From Furfurilactobacillus rossiae DSM 15814 (lineage in GTDB: Bacteria > Bacillota > Bacilli > Lactobacillales > Lactobacillaceae), in the NCBI RefSeq assembly GCF_000428925.1, contig NZ_AUAW01000001.1, positions 434,001 to 498,000 of the forward strand: DNA of 64,000 bases, given 5' to 3'. The notes below the pieces were generated by a model. That model did not search any database. It was not told where the DNA came from and worked only from the letters and a program-made list of their open reading frames with translations. Below are positions 37,498 to 46,850 of the stretch, piece after piece. The number at the start of each line of letters is the position of its first letter. Positions within the stretch are counted from its first letter, which is position 1. The position numbers and the translations under genes are program-made.

Positions 37498-37896
37498 TTG
37501 TCCTTGACACAACCCATTTACTTGTGAAGTTTCTGAACATTTTTAGTGCTTTTTGTATAGCAACCAACCAATCGACCATAAAACGCTGTTACATAAACTT
37601 TTTCCCTGCTTATTAAATAAGCAATCCCGTTTTCATACTTCTTTCACGTTTCACATGCCAATATTTTTATACTTTGAAAACAATTTTAATAACTCTAAAA
37701 TAAGTTTTCTTTGCGTTGGTTTTCACGAATCGTTGTTAGCTTACTTAACGGACATATCGGCCTTCAAAGGGCGAAGTATCAATACTTTGCGCTCATTTAT
37801 TGACTTTCTATTTCTATTCATCTTTATGCTTAGCCGTTCCGAAATTTCTAGCGTATGGTACACTATTTGTTAGTAGTATATGAGGAGGAACAGCAC

Positions 37897-38508
37897 GTGA
37901 TATTAATGGACAACATTATTCGGGATGGTAACCCTACCTTACGTAAGTACGCTGACAAGGTAACCTTTCCGCTTAGTCAGGAACACCAACAACTTGCAAA
38001 GGACATGATGAAATATCTGGAAGTTAGTCAAAATCCGGACCTTGCTGAAAAGTACGGTCTCCGGGCAGGAGTCGGTTTAGCCGCCCCACAAGTGGACGTT
38101 TCCATTCAAATGGCAGCCGTCCTTGTACCCTCGCCTGTAGAACCAGATGATCCAGATAATCATGATGATGTCTTAAAAGCTGCCCAGGAAGCTCAAGACA
38201 ACCCAGTCTTTAAGGATGTAATTATCAATCCCGTCATCGTTAGCCAATCTGTCCAGCTTGGCGCGCTGTCCGAAGGTGAAGGCTGCTTATCAGTGGATGA
38301 AGATAAACCCGGTTACGTGCCACGCGCTGACCGCATTACTTTACGCTATCAGGATGTCGACGGTAACGACCACAAAGTTCGGTTGAAGAATTATCCTGCC
38401 ATTGTTTGTCAGCATGAAATTGATCATCTGCACGGTGTGTTGTTTTACGACCATATTAATAAGGAGCAACCCTTTGCGGCCGAAGAAAACACTCTGCTGA
38501 TTGGCTAA
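37897..38508 (+). CDS. def: Peptide deformylase
   Basis: Metalloenzyme removing the formyl group from nascent proteins; 203 residues. All three motifs are present: GVGLAAPQ, EGCLS (metal Cys) and QHEIDHLHG (two metal His and catalytic Glu). The length, with the insertion DPDNHDDVLKAAQE before motif 2, is the type-2 Gram-positive form. The start is a GTG at 37897, exactly 8 bases after GGAGG, giving the usual V/M-I-L-M-D opening. Confidence 0.95.
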   Translation: MILMDNIIRDGNPTLRKYADKVTFPLSQEHQQLAKDMMKYLEVSQNPDLAEKYGLRAGVGLAAPQVDVSIQMAAVLVPSPVEPDDPDNHDDVLKAAQEAQDNPVFKDVIINPVIVSQSVQLGALSEGEGCLSVDEDKPGYVPRADRITLRYQDVDGNDHKVRLKNYPAIVCQHEIDHLHGVLFYDHINKEQPFAAEENTLLIG

Positions 38509-38528
38509 GTACCTGGAGGTAAGTAATC

Positions 38529-38978
38529 ATGGCATTTTCAGCATTAAACGATGATCTTATTGCCCAGCTAAACACCGCCTCAAGAAAATTAACAGCGTTG
38601 CTTGACGATCAATTACGACCGCTTAATCTCTCGGCAAGCAATTATTATCTCCTTTTAAAGATCGATGCCAAAACCGGTTTAACGCAGGATCAGTTGTATC
38701 GGCGGATTTACCTCAGTCCTAGCAATGTTACGCGACGATTAGATCAATTGATCAACTTAGGCTTTGTACGCAAGGTCAAGACGGCTACGGATCGACGAGC
38801 ATGGCGTGTCTTGCTCACCGATGACGGGGCTCATTTGATTGACAAGATAAACGAGCAATTACAGCATGTTAATGACCTGACCTTTTCAGGTCTCAGCAGC
38901 ACGGACTTAACCGCTTTGTCGACCATGTTGGATACAATCGACGACAACTTGAGTGAAAACTCGGTACATCATAATTAA
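38529..38978 (+). CDS. MarR family transcriptional regulator
   Basis: A 149-residue winged-helix protein: LSASNYYLLLKIDAKTGLTQ precedes the recognition helix SPSNVTRRLDQLINLGFV and the wing KTATDRRAWRVLLTDDG. Such dimers respond to small ligands or oxidants and often repress neighbouring genes. It is 20 bp after def with GGAGG before ATG, so it is co-transcribed; its target is unknown. Confidence 0.9.
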   Translation: MAFSALNDDLIAQLNTASRKLTALLDDQLRPLNLSASNYYLLLKIDAKTGLTQDQLYRRIYLSPSNVTRRLDQLINLGFVRKVKTATDRRAWRVLLTDDGAHLIDKINEQLQHVNDLTFSGLSSTDLTALSTMLDTIDDNLSENSVHHN

Positions 38979-38986
38979 TGTGAACT

Positions 38987-39035
38987 AAAAAAATCCGTCT
39001 TGAATTAGCAATTATACTAATTCAAGACGGATTTT
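38987..39035. terminator. Bidirectional terminator after the MarR gene
   Basis: A perfect 20-bp stem (AAAAATCCGTCTTGAATTAG with its complement at 39016-39035) and an 8-base loop. It serves the plus-strand def-marR unit and the minus-strand membrane protein gene. Confidence 0.92.
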
Positions 39036-39077
39036 TATTTCACTAGAAGTGTAAAGTTAACGTTTAAATGATGATTC

Positions 39078-39605
39078 CTAATGATTATCCTCAGCATTGG
39101 ACGCTGGCATTTTTTCTGAAGGATTAAGTCGTTTAAGATCCTGTACATATTCAATGGTAGATTCATTCATTAAATAGGCTACATCAATGTGCAACTGCCC
39201 CTCAAATAACCACAAATCAGTCACAACAAACGTGGGGTGACTCGTCGATAACCGTTTGACATGATTTTTAACTGCATACTCGCCCAGCGCATTGTTTAAT
39301 GGGCGCCTTAAAGTTGGCAGTTGATCCGCTTGCAAATTATCAGCGGTGATACTGAATTCAAAAGCCATCACGCCGCGACCCCACACGTCAGCCACAGTGT
39401 CAGACGCCGTAAAATGATTTTGGCTTTGACTCAAGGTGTGTTCGTCAGCCAACTGATTCAACGCACTCTTCATGGCGCTTTCTGTCGTCGCCTGAGCATC
39501 GTTACGAACAATGCTTGTTGCCCGGCGAATAATCAAGCGATGAATATAATGATAAATTAAATATGCGAGGATAATTCCTATAATAATGATTAGTGCCAGT
39601 TTCAT
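39078..39605 (-). CDS. Membrane-anchored protein of unknown function
   Basis: A 175-residue protein with one N-terminal membrane segment (residues 3-20, nearly all Leu/Ile/Ala) followed by HRLIIRRA, suggesting the bulk is cytoplasmic. The rest is a mixed alpha/beta soluble domain (VWGRGVMAFEFSI, FVVTDLWLFEGQLHIDVAY) with no motif I recognise. GGAGGGG precedes the ATG. Single gene. Confidence 0.7.
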   Translation of the reverse strand: MKLALIIIIGIILAYLIYHYIHRLIIRRATSIVRNDAQATTESAMKSALNQLADEHTLSQSQNHFTASDTVADVWGRGVMAFEFSITADNLQADQLPTLRRPLNNALGEYAVKNHVKRLSTSHPTFVVTDLWLFEGQLHIDVAYLMNESTIEYVQDLKRLNPSEKMPASNAEDNH

Positions 39606-39931
39606 TCAGAACCCCTCCGTTTCTACACTTAATTTTACCATATCTTCTCGTCAGTAACCGCTAGCTGACGGCAAAACAATCGGCGTTTTCTGGAAATGAT
39701 CCCTTATGCTAGCAAGTAACTCTGTAAATGGGGTCTGAATACACTGGCAGTGCGTCGTGTGAGTGTACATCGACCGCCGGCTATGGTAATATTGAACTCA
39801 AATGTTGTGTTCGCGCAACCGCTGTTCGGGAGAAAACACCTTAATTTTTCGTTTGTTAACCGCCTCGCTTAGGTGTGACGGTTCTGTTTTTCATACAATA
39901 AAAATTTATTATATATAGGAGATTTTTACAC
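39606..39931 (+). promoter_or_regulatory. rpoY-rnjA promoter and structured leader
   Basis: An extended -10 TGGTAATAT (39784-39792) gives a leader of about 130 nt. It contains GTTGTG-TTCG-CGCAAC (39804-39819) and a terminator-like hairpin AACCG/CGGTT (39858-39883) followed by TTCTGTTTTT. An upstream ACACC (39836-39840) could instead pair with GGTGT (39872-39876) inside that hairpin, so an attenuation switch is possible. Confidence 0.5.
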
Positions 39932-40144
39932 ATGATTTTCAAAGTTTATTATCAAGAATCAAAAGTTCGTAACCCTAAACGGGAAGACACTCACTCATTA
40001 TACATTGAGGCTGATAATGAAGCCGAAGCAATGAGCACCGTTGAAGCTAACACTGAGTACAATGTTGAATATTTGGAACCACTTGAAGGCAACGCTTTGG
40101 AATACGAGCAAAAAGGCGCCAACTACAAGTTAACGGAGTTTTAG
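39932..40144 (+). CDS. rpoY: RNA polymerase epsilon subunit
   Basis: The small Firmicute-specific RNA polymerase subunit (formerly YkzG); 70 residues with the recognisable IFKVYYQESKVRNPKREDT and YLEPLEGNALEYEQ. TAGGAG precedes the ATG. It is followed 3 bp later by rnjA, the conserved arrangement in Bacilli. Confidence 0.95.
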   Translation: MIFKVYYQESKVRNPKREDTHSLYIEADNEAEAMSTVEANTEYNVEYLEPLEGNALEYEQKGANYKLTEF

Positions 40145-40147
40145 CTT

Positions 40148-41920
40148 ATGGCAAAACTCAATATTAAAAATAACGAAACCGCAGTTTACGCAGTTGGTGG
40201 ATTAGGCGAAATTGGGAAAAACACTTATGGTGTCCAGTTTCAGGATGAAATCATTATGATTGATGCCGGCATTAAGTTCCCCGAAGACGAATTGCTGGGA
40301 ATTGATTACGTGATTCCGGACTACTCTTACCTTAAACAAAACGAATCAAAAATTAAGGCGCTTGTCATCACCCACGGACACGAAGACCACATCGGTGGTA
40401 TTCCATTTTTACTCCAACAAATTCATGTACCAATCTATGCAGGTCCACTTCCAATGGCACTCATTAAAAACAAATTGGAAGAACACGGCTTGCTGGAAAC
40501 AACTGAACTGCATGAAATCGATGAGGACACTGTGCTGAAGTTCAGAAAGACGAGTGTTTCGTTCTTCAGAACCACCCACAGTATTCCTGATACTCTTGGT
40601 GTCGCAGTTAAGACTCCTTCTGGTACGATTGTTCAAACTGGTGACTTTAAGTTTGACCTCACGCCAATCAACACGCCTGCACCGAACTTGCAAAAAATGG
40701 CGAAGCTTGGCGAAGAAGGTGTCTTGTGTCTTCTTTCTGACTCAACGAATGCCGAACGGCCAGAATTTACTAAGTCTGAACGCTGGGTCAGCCACTCAAT
40801 CCACAAGTTGTTTGACAAAATTGATGGTCGAATCATTTTCGCCACTTTCGCATCAAACATTTCACGTATTGAACAAGCTGCCGAAGCGGCCATTGAACAT
40901 CATCGGAAAATCGCCGTATTTGGTCGATCAATGGAAGCAGCCCTAGTTAATGGTCGTGAACTCGGCTACCTTAACATCCCTGATGACGTCTTGGTTGATG
41001 CTTCCGAGCTTCGCAATATTCCAGCGAATGAAACACTGATTTTATGTACTGGCTCTCAGGGTGAACCAATGGCCGCCCTATCACGGATTGCTAACGGTAC
41101 CCACCGACAGATTTCGATTCAACCAAACGATACAGTCATCTTTTCTAGTAACCCAATTCCTGGTAACACAACTAGTGTTAACCGGGTCATTAACGAACTA
41201 GAAGAAGCTGGTGCTGAAGTTATTCATGGTGCTGTTAACAACATCCATACTTCAGGACATGGTGGTCAGGTTGATCAGGAGTTAATGCTTCGATTAATCA
41301 AGCCAAAGTACTTCATGCCAATCCATGGTGAGTACAGAATGCAGAAGATCCATACACAACTTGCACAATTATGTGATGTTCCAGAAGATCACACGTTTAT
41401 TCTGCAAAACGGGGATGTATTGGCCCTCACCGCTGATTCTGCCCGTGTCGCTGGTCATTTCAACGCTGGCGATGTGTATGTAGATGGCAATGGTGTCGGT
41501 GACATTGGCAACGTCGTCTTACATGACCGTCAGATGTTGTCCGAAGAAGGATTAGTTGTCGCTGTTGCGACAATTGATCTTAAAAACAAGGAAATTCAGG
41601 CCGGCCCTGACCTTCTCAGTCGTGGTTTTGTCTACATGCGTGAATCTGGTGACATGATTAATGAAGGTCGTCGTCGGGTGTTCCGTACCATTCGTCGCGC
41701 AATGCGTGATGACAATGCAACAGAAGCCTCGATTCGAACAGCCATCATCGACGACTTGCAAAGTTTCTTGTATGAGAAGACTGAACGTCATCCGATGATT
41801 CTGCCAGAATTGATTATGACTAGCACAAATGCACCTCACAAAAAGGCTGCCACACATCGTAATTCACCAGCACGGCGCGAAGTTAATGCCAAAGCTGAAA
41901 CACAAGCAACAAACGAATAA
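40148..41920 (+). CDS. rnjA: Ribonuclease J1
   Basis: 5'-to-3' exonuclease and endonuclease central to mRNA turnover and rRNA maturation; 590 residues. The full metal-binding motif [13 protein letters not shown] is present, then [16 protein letters not shown], the beta-CASP motifs SSNPIPGN and [21 protein letters not shown] and the C-terminal domain, with an extra basic tail ([18 protein letters not shown]). It is about 30% like rnjB by eye over matching blocks, but only this one has the intact active site. Confidence 0.97.
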   Translation: MAKLNIKNNETAVYAVGGLGEIGKNTYGVQFQDEIIMIDAGIKFPEDELLGIDYVIPDYSYLKQNESKIKALVITHGHEDHIGGIPFLLQQIHVPIYAGPLPMALIKNKLEEHGLLETTELHEIDEDTVLKFRKTSVSFFRTTHSIPDTLGVAVKTPSGTIVQTGDFKFDLTPINTPAPNLQKMAKLGEEGVLCLLSDSTNAERPEFTKSERWVSHSIHKLFDKIDGRIIFATFASNISRIEQAAEAAIEHHRKIAVFGRSMEAALVNGRELGYLNIPDDVLVDASELRNIPANETLILCTGSQGEPMAALSRIANGTHRQISIQPNDTVIFSSNPIPGNTTSVNRVINELEEAGAEVIHGAVNNIHTSGHGGQVDQELMLRLIKPKYFMPIHGEYRMQKIHTQLAQLCDVPEDHTFILQNGDVLALTADSARVAGHFNAGDVYVDGNGVGDIGNVVLHDRQMLSEEGLVVAVATIDLKNKEIQAGPDLLSRGFVYMRESGDMINEGRRRVFRTIRRAMRDDNATEASIRTAIIDDLQSFLYEKTERHPMILPELIMTSTNAPHKKAATHRNSPARREVNAKAETQATNE

Positions 41921-41955
41921 TAATCAACACGATGCAAAAAAATCGTTGATTGCTG

Positions 41956-41986
41956 CCGGTTCTTCATCAGAGGAACCGGTTTTCTT
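41956..41986 (+). terminator. Terminator of rpoY-rnjA
   Basis: CCGGTTC pairs with GAACCGG around a 10-base loop and is followed by TTTTCTT. Confidence 0.8.
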
Positions 41987-42098
41987 ATGCACAATGTTCT
42001 TTAAGAAACCTTAAACAACTACTAATGGTTCCACCTCATCCGTCGCTCATTTCGTATACTGAATAAAGAGAAAGTGTTTCATATTGAGAGGAACTGTT

Positions 42099-43067
42099 AT
42101 GACCCGTCACTTTTACGTCATTTTAAACCGTCACGCTGGCCGCGGTTACGCAAACAATGTTTGGCAAACGATTCAACCACAGCTGGATCAACTGGGAATT
42201 GAATATCAAATGAATGAAACAAAATATGCTGAGCATGCGATTCTTCTTGCTGAACAGTACGCGAAACATCATGCAAATGTCCCTATGGGTTCACATATTG
42301 TTTTGGTCGTTGGCGGTGATGGTACTCTCAATCAAGCACTAAATGGGCTAAAGAAGGTCGATGTAGCCGTTCCCTTGCCGCTAGCGTACATCCCTGCCGG
42401 TTCTGGCAATGATTTTGCACGAGGCGCACAGGTATCCCGCAACGCTTCAAACGCGCTCAAACAGATTCTAACAGCCACTGAGCCGGAAATGTTGGACATC
42501 GGTCATTATGATGAAACAACCCAACATGAACAACGTTACTTCGTTAATAATGTTGGTATTGGTTTCGATGCCGCAATTGTTAGTGCTGCGAATCACAGTA
42601 CTAAAAAGGGCTTGCTCAACCGTTTACACTTAGGCAACCTGGCCTATATTGGACAACTCATCAAGGTGCTAGGGCAGCAAACTGCCTTTCCTGTTACGGT
42701 TCATGTTGGTAACCGTCGTGATATTTTTGACAATGGTTTCTTGGTAACAACAAGCAACCACCCTTACTTCGGTGGTGGTGTTCCCATTTTGCCTATCGCA
42801 AACGTTCATGATCGAAAACTATCGCTCATTATCGCGGAAAAAATGATTCTACCAAAATTCATTTTTTTGTTTATCATGATGGCTTTTGGGCGTCATCTGA
42901 ATTTTAAAAATGTTCATCATTATCAGGCCGAGCATTTGCATCTGACAATATCATCTTTAGAATACGGTCAGGTTGACGGTGAAGAAATGGGGAATCGTTT
43001 CTTTGATATTTATCTCTCTGTTGAACAATATCCATTTTGGTTTGCCCCTATCCGACATGCAAAGTAG
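42099..43067 (+). CDS. Diacylglycerol kinase / lipid kinase (YegS/DgkB family)
   Basis: A 322-residue lipid kinase that would phosphorylate diacylglycerol released during lipoteichoic acid synthesis. Motifs: ILNRHAGRG near the start, nucleotide-binding GGDGTLNQALNG, IPAGSGNDFARG and, near the end, GQVDGEEM. ATG 42099 is chosen; an in-frame TTG five codons upstream precedes the GAGAGGA site. 68 bp separate it from the next gene. Confidence 0.92.
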   Translation: MTRHFYVILNRHAGRGYANNVWQTIQPQLDQLGIEYQMNETKYAEHAILLAEQYAKHHANVPMGSHIVLVVGGDGTLNQALNGLKKVDVAVPLPLAYIPAGSGNDFARGAQVSRNASNALKQILTATEPEMLDIGHYDETTQHEQRYFVNNVGIGFDAAIVSAANHSTKKGLLNRLHLGNLAYIGQLIKVLGQQTAFPVTVHVGNRRDIFDNGFLVTTSNHPYFGGGVPILPIANVHDRKLSLIIAEKMILPKFIFLFIMMAFGRHLNFKNVHHYQAEHLHLTISSLEYGQVDGEEMGNRFFDIYLSVEQYPFWFAPIRHAK

Positions 43068-43135
43068 TGTAGCTAAATTTTCTTCTCATTTATTTCATCA
43101 TGAAAAGTCTTACTAATCTCAGAGGAGTCTTGCAC

Positions 43136-44122
43136 ATGAACCATACATCAGCAGCATTAACCGCAGGCATTTACGGTATCGCTATCGGTGACGCCCTTGG
43201 TCAGTCAACACAATTTAAAAGTTACGAAAAGTTGCAACAAAATCCAGTACATGAAATGCTTATGGGTGCCTATCAAACATTGCCCGGTACCTGGTCGGAC
43301 GATACTAGCATGACGCTTGCTACCCTAGCTGCAATTGCAGCTAACGCAACTGACACCGCCATTCCATTAGAGCCAGTCATGAATAACTTCATAGCTTGGT
43401 TAAACGATGCAGATTTCACCCCTGCTCATGAAACTTTTGATGTCGGTAACGGAACTCGCCAAGCACTACGTCATTACAGTGAAACACATGACCCTAGAGA
43501 CGCGGGTAGCGCCGATGTCAAAAACAACGGTAATGGTGCGCTTATGCGTATGTTTCCAGTCGCACTATGGGCTATTCATCAATTGGACAAGGGTCAAACA
43601 TTAGTAAACCGGCCGGAGCTAGTTGATCAAATTATCGGAGTTGCTGAACTAACACATCGCCATGCTCGTTCAACTGTCGCCTGCTTACTTTACTCTGCAC
43701 TCTTAACACGGCTTATAGAATCAACTGGTTGGACCAATCAGTTTCTCACTCAAGCGGTCCAAGATGTGCAGCAAATCGTCCAGAACCGTACGGAGTTAGC
43801 CGGCGAGCTGCCCCAGTACAATCGTCTTCTTGATCCTGCTTTCTATAAGCTGGCTGCCGCTCAGCTTAACACCAGCGGCTATGTCGTTGATACTACAGAA
43901 AGCGTCTGGTGGTTACTCAACCGCTTTACGGATTATCATGATCTTGTTCTGAACGCCATCAATCTTGGTGGTGACACAGACACCATCGCAAGCATCGCTG
44001 GTGGCCTTGCAGCAATTAGGGGTGGCCTGACGTCACTGCCACGAGACTGGCAGGATGAATTGCTGGGTCGTAACGTAATTGCTAATACAATCCATGATGC
44101 ACTTCGATCCGGCAAGTACTGA
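43136..44122 (+). CDS. ADP-ribosylglycohydrolase family protein
   Basis: A 328-residue all-alpha Mg2+-dependent hydrolase of the DraG/ARH family, which removes ADP-ribose from proteins, nucleic acids or small molecules. Metal ligands are intact: GTWSDDTSMTL (S/TxDD) and INLGGDTDTIASIAGGLAAI. GDALG at the N-terminus and NGNGALMRMFPVALW are also typical. ATG 43136 is 8 bases after GAGGAG. No ADP-ribosyltransferase is seen in the window, so the substrate is open. Confidence 0.92.
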   Translation: MNHTSAALTAGIYGIAIGDALGQSTQFKSYEKLQQNPVHEMLMGAYQTLPGTWSDDTSMTLATLAAIAANATDTAIPLEPVMNNFIAWLNDADFTPAHETFDVGNGTRQALRHYSETHDPRDAGSADVKNNGNGALMRMFPVALWAIHQLDKGQTLVNRPELVDQIIGVAELTHRHARSTVACLLYSALLTRLIESTGWTNQFLTQAVQDVQQIVQNRTELAGELPQYNRLLDPAFYKLAAAQLNTSGYVVDTTESVWWLLNRFTDYHDLVLNAINLGGDTDTIASIAGGLAAIRGGLTSLPRDWQDELLGRNVIANTIHDALRSGKY

Positions 44123-44140
44123 AAACTTAATTAAAGCAAC

Positions 44141-44181
44141 AAAAAGGATGACCGCCAAAAAATCTGGCGATCACCCTTTTT
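44141..44181. terminator. Bidirectional terminator after the ADP-ribosylglycohydrolase gene
   Basis: AAAAAGGATGACCGCC pairs imperfectly with GGCGATCACCCTTTTT. It serves the plus-strand gene and the small minus-strand gene at 44195. Confidence 0.85.
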
Positions 44182-44194
44182 GTTTGATTACATA

Positions 44195-44377
44195 TTAATC
44201 TTCAGCAGCGTCCATGGCCTCGAGAATTGCATCCAGTTGGTCACACTTACCCCTGAGGGAATCGATCTGATCATGCGATGCCATCCGATGTGTTGACGCG
44301 CTCGATTCATCTTGGAGTTCCGCTAATTCATGTGTAGCTTCGCGGTATTCTTCAAGAATCTCTAACTTGTTACTCAT
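44195..44377 (-). CDS. Small hypothetical protein
   Basis: A 60-residue acidic, helical protein (NKLEILEEYREATHELAELQ, QIDSLRGKCDQLDAILEAMD), probably a short coiled coil. GGAG lies 8-9 bases before ATG 44377. I do not recognise the family. Its good ribosome site and shared terminator support it being real. Confidence 0.6.
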   Translation of the reverse strand: MSNKLEILEEYREATHELAELQDESSASTHRMASHDQIDSLRGKCDQLDAILEAMDAAED

Positions 44378-44765
44378 CTTTAACACTCCATTTCATACTA
44401 TAGGTCGACGACCCAGATTATGACGGTAGCAATTAAAGCTCCTTCAAATTCATAAGTGACTATAACACCTTTCAGCCAAACTGTGAATACTTTTGACCAA
44501 GGATTTTTTGTGTCATTTTTGAAGTATTTCAACGTTCATTTTAAATTAATTTTTTCTTTTATAGTGTATATGGCAATATTTGATTTTGACGGGGTTTGTA
44601 TCTGTATGGAAACGGGCCTAAATTTTCATTTGTAAAACGTTCAACTTGCTTTAGAATTATTTTGTTTCCAAATTGTCATATTTCGATAATCGGTTAAGTG
44701 TCATACAAATTAGCCGGAAACACTTACAACAGTCTATTTCGTCATCGTTGAACTATCCAAACATC
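44378..44765. other. AT-rich gap between the small protein gene and the NlpC/P60 gene
   Basis: 388 bp without a supported gene. A TAAGTGT/ACACTTA inverted repeat (about 44695-44730) might end the NlpC/P60 transcript but lacks a T-run. No clear RNA gene is visible. Confidence 0.45.
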
Positions 44766-46274
44766 TTACTGACGCAAACTCCCTGAGAAACTCGGCATAA
44801 AGGTTCGACCATCCATCGTGTACGTTTGAACGTTCTTTCCTGGTTCAGGCGCTGCGATGTACTGACTATCACCAATTGCAATGGCATTGTGATATGTCGC
44901 ACCCTGCGGTCCCCAAAACAAAACGTCACCTGGTTGGGCTGCATTAACAGGTTGAGCGTTAAAATATGCTTCTTGCGCGACAGTATTATGTGGCAACGAA
45001 ACACCGGCCGATGCGTAGGCCTGTTGAACAAGTCCTGAACAATCAGCACCTTGAGTCGACGCACCGCCCCAAACGTATGGCACTTGTTGATTCTGATAAT
45101 CAACAGCAGTCTGAACAACTTTTGTCCGTGTTGACTGATCAGCCGTGTAATTTGGCTGAGATGGTGTTGGTGCTGCACTAACCGCTGTGGTGGCGGCTTG
45201 TGACGTAGTTGACTGGGTTGGCTCATTCGTTTGGGTAGACGTCGATGCTTGGGCAGATGCTGACGAAGCAGGCACCGCCTGTGAAGAAATAGAATTTGTC
45301 TGCTTAATTGTCGCATTCGATGTTACGACGTTTGAAACATCACTATTAGATTGACTCTTCAACTGCTTAGTCGAACTGGAGACAGACGTTGCAACACTGC
45401 TGGTCGCTACTTTTGAGGAGCTCAACGTCGCGGTCTGTGTTGAAGTAGCAGTTGAACTAACGTGAGATGTTCCCGTTTTGTCTGCTGCCAAGGTTGAGAT
45501 GCCATTGTTAGTCGTGACAGCCTTAGTCTGCTGGCTTGTAGGTGCTATAGACGTCGTGGCTTTACTTTTACTTGCAGACCCCGCTGAAACTGCAACAAGA
45601 GCAGATGTCGCAGCAGAAGTAACAACGGTTGAATTCAAACCGTCTGCACTAGCATTAGCAATTTGATCCGTGGAAGTTGACTTAACATCACTTTGCACGA
45701 CGGTATCATCTTTTGTCTGATCAACTTTACTATCAACTGCAGAAACAAGGTTGACTGTCTTAAGAGCCTCTTCAGTTTCAATCGGTGCAGCCGAAGCAGT
45801 CGTTGCCGATGCTTCACTACTTGGAGTTTGCGGCTCCTCTAAGGACAGCTTCTGACCAACATGAATAATAGAACTAGTGAGTTGGTTATTGGCCATCAAT
45901 TCACCAACAGTGGTACCCTTTGCGGCCGCAATCGACCATAAACTGTCCCCGGTTTTGACTGCATATGTATGCTGTGGTGACGTTTGAACGTTGACGGTGC
46001 GCAAAACTGGTTGCATAGTTTGAACCTTAACGTTATCCAGTGCACCATTATGTCCCGTATAAATAACAGAGGTTTGACGATCAGCACCGTCCTTAACCTT
46101 ATTTAGGGTTTCTATCGATTGTAGTGACACATGTGTGTGTCGCGTATAACCTGACGGTGCGTCGTTTTTCTGCGCTTTAATTTGTGATGCAAATACTGAT
46201 GATCCACCAGCTGCTAAAATGGCACTAACGGCCCCAATCGCAGCCAGAACACGATTACTTTGCTCTGTTCCCAT
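44766..46274 (-). CDS. Secreted LysM and NlpC/P60 peptidoglycan hydrolase
   Basis: A 502-residue exported cell-wall enzyme. A signal peptide (VLAAIGAVSAILAAGGSSVFA) comes first. One LysM domain lies at about 103-150 (YAVKTGDSLWSIAAAKGTTV). About 230 residues of Ser/Thr/Ala-rich linker follow, then an NlpC/P60 domain at about 390-500 with catalytic Cys in GADCSGLVQQAY and His in TYHNAIAIGD. It should cleave stem peptides (gamma-D-Glu to diamino acid). ATG 46274 is 8 bases after GGGAAG. Such proteins separate daughter cells or remodel the wall. Confidence 0.92.
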   Translation of the reverse strand: MGTEQSNRVLAAIGAVSAILAAGGSSVFASQIKAQKNDAPSGYTRHTHVSLQSIETLNKVKDGADRQTSVIYTGHNGALDNVKVQTMQPVLRTVNVQTSPQHTYAVKTGDSLWSIAAAKGTTVGELMANNQLTSSIIHVGQKLSLEEPQTPSSEASATTASAAPIETEEALKTVNLVSAVDSKVDQTKDDTVVQSDVKSTSTDQIANASADGLNSTVVTSAATSALVAVSAGSASKSKATTSIAPTSQQTKAVTTNNGISTLAADKTGTSHVSSTATSTQTATLSSSKVATSSVATSVSSSTKQLKSQSNSDVSNVVTSNATIKQTNSISSQAVPASSASAQASTSTQTNEPTQSTTSQAATTAVSAAPTPSQPNYTADQSTRTKVVQTAVDYQNQQVPYVWGGASTQGADCSGLVQQAYASAGVSLPHNTVAQEAYFNAQPVNAAQPGDVLFWGPQGATYHNAIAIGDSQYIAAPEPGKNVQTYTMDGRTFMPSFSGSLRQ

Positions 46275-46795
46275 TCTCAGCACTTCCCATGTTGTCTGAA
46301 TTATGCTTAAAACATTAAGAAAAGTTTAAGCATGTCATATGTGTAGTATAACAGCCCTTTAACCAAACAGAAACCTCAATTTTAAATGAATTGAAAATAA
46401 AAATGTGGCAGTCAATAATGGGCATTATGCAGAACTATTATAGTTAGTGCACCACCTTTGAAAATGCATATTGTTACATACATATAAAAGTAAGATCTGA
46501 CAATTGTGCCCTCTGCCACTACGCTTAAAATGTCTATTTCTTCTTGCGCAGCGGCACTTAAATATTTAGCAACCATGTCAATTATCTAAAGTGGTCTACC
46601 TAACTCAAAAACAGCAATTGCATCATACAACATCCGTTTTATAGGCACAATTAACACATTTACACAATCTGTGGTCAAGACCACGGAAAGAAGTTATTAT
46701 CAACAGCTTCATTATCAACATTGGCATTAACAAAATTCGTTAATCTCAATGTTCAATGCATTGGTATTATTCACGTTTAAATTACAGTTACATCA
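46275..46795. other. Intergenic region upstream of the NlpC/P60 gene
   Basis: About 520 bp, AT-rich, with no credible ORF. It holds a palindrome GTGGTC-AA-GACCAC (46671-46684) and the near-direct repeat ATTATCAACA (about 46697 and 46712). The NlpC/P60 promoter must lie at its left end; a TATAA-like element near 46340 is possible. Confidence 0.45.
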
Positions 46796-46832
46796 AAAAA
46801 ACGCCCCCCTAATTTTTTAGAGAGCGCTTAAT
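46796..46832 (-). terminator. Terminator of the SDR gene
   Basis: GCGCTCTCTAA pairs with TTAGGGGGGCG (with G-U pairs and one bulge) around AAAA and is followed by seven Ts, about 20 bp after the stop. Confidence 0.75.
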
Positions 46833-46850
46833 TGGTCTACTTTAATAAAC

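Larger units (their letters stand above)
37339..37896. other. Divergent pdhA/def intergenic region
   Basis: A 558-bp AT-rich gap. It contains a cre-like site, a Rex-like operator and, near its right end, an extended -10 TGGTACACT (37856-37864) for def. Short reading frames on both strands have no ribosome site and no family resemblance. Confidence 0.6.

Noticed and set aside
37316-37873. Two open frames in the pdhA/def gap (87 residues on minus, 106 residues on plus)
   Set aside because: No ribosome site, odd composition rich in Phe, Leu and Ser as expected from AT-rich DNA, and they overlap predicted regulatory sites and the pdhA start.
44753-45316. A second minus-strand frame inside the NlpC/P60 gene
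   Set aside because: It is a shifted frame of the Ser/Thr-rich linker, rich in His, Arg and Leu, and carries no motif.
46690-46725. Near-direct repeat ATTATCAACA as a CRISPR or iteron seed
   Set aside because: Only two imperfect copies, with no regular spacing and no associated genes.
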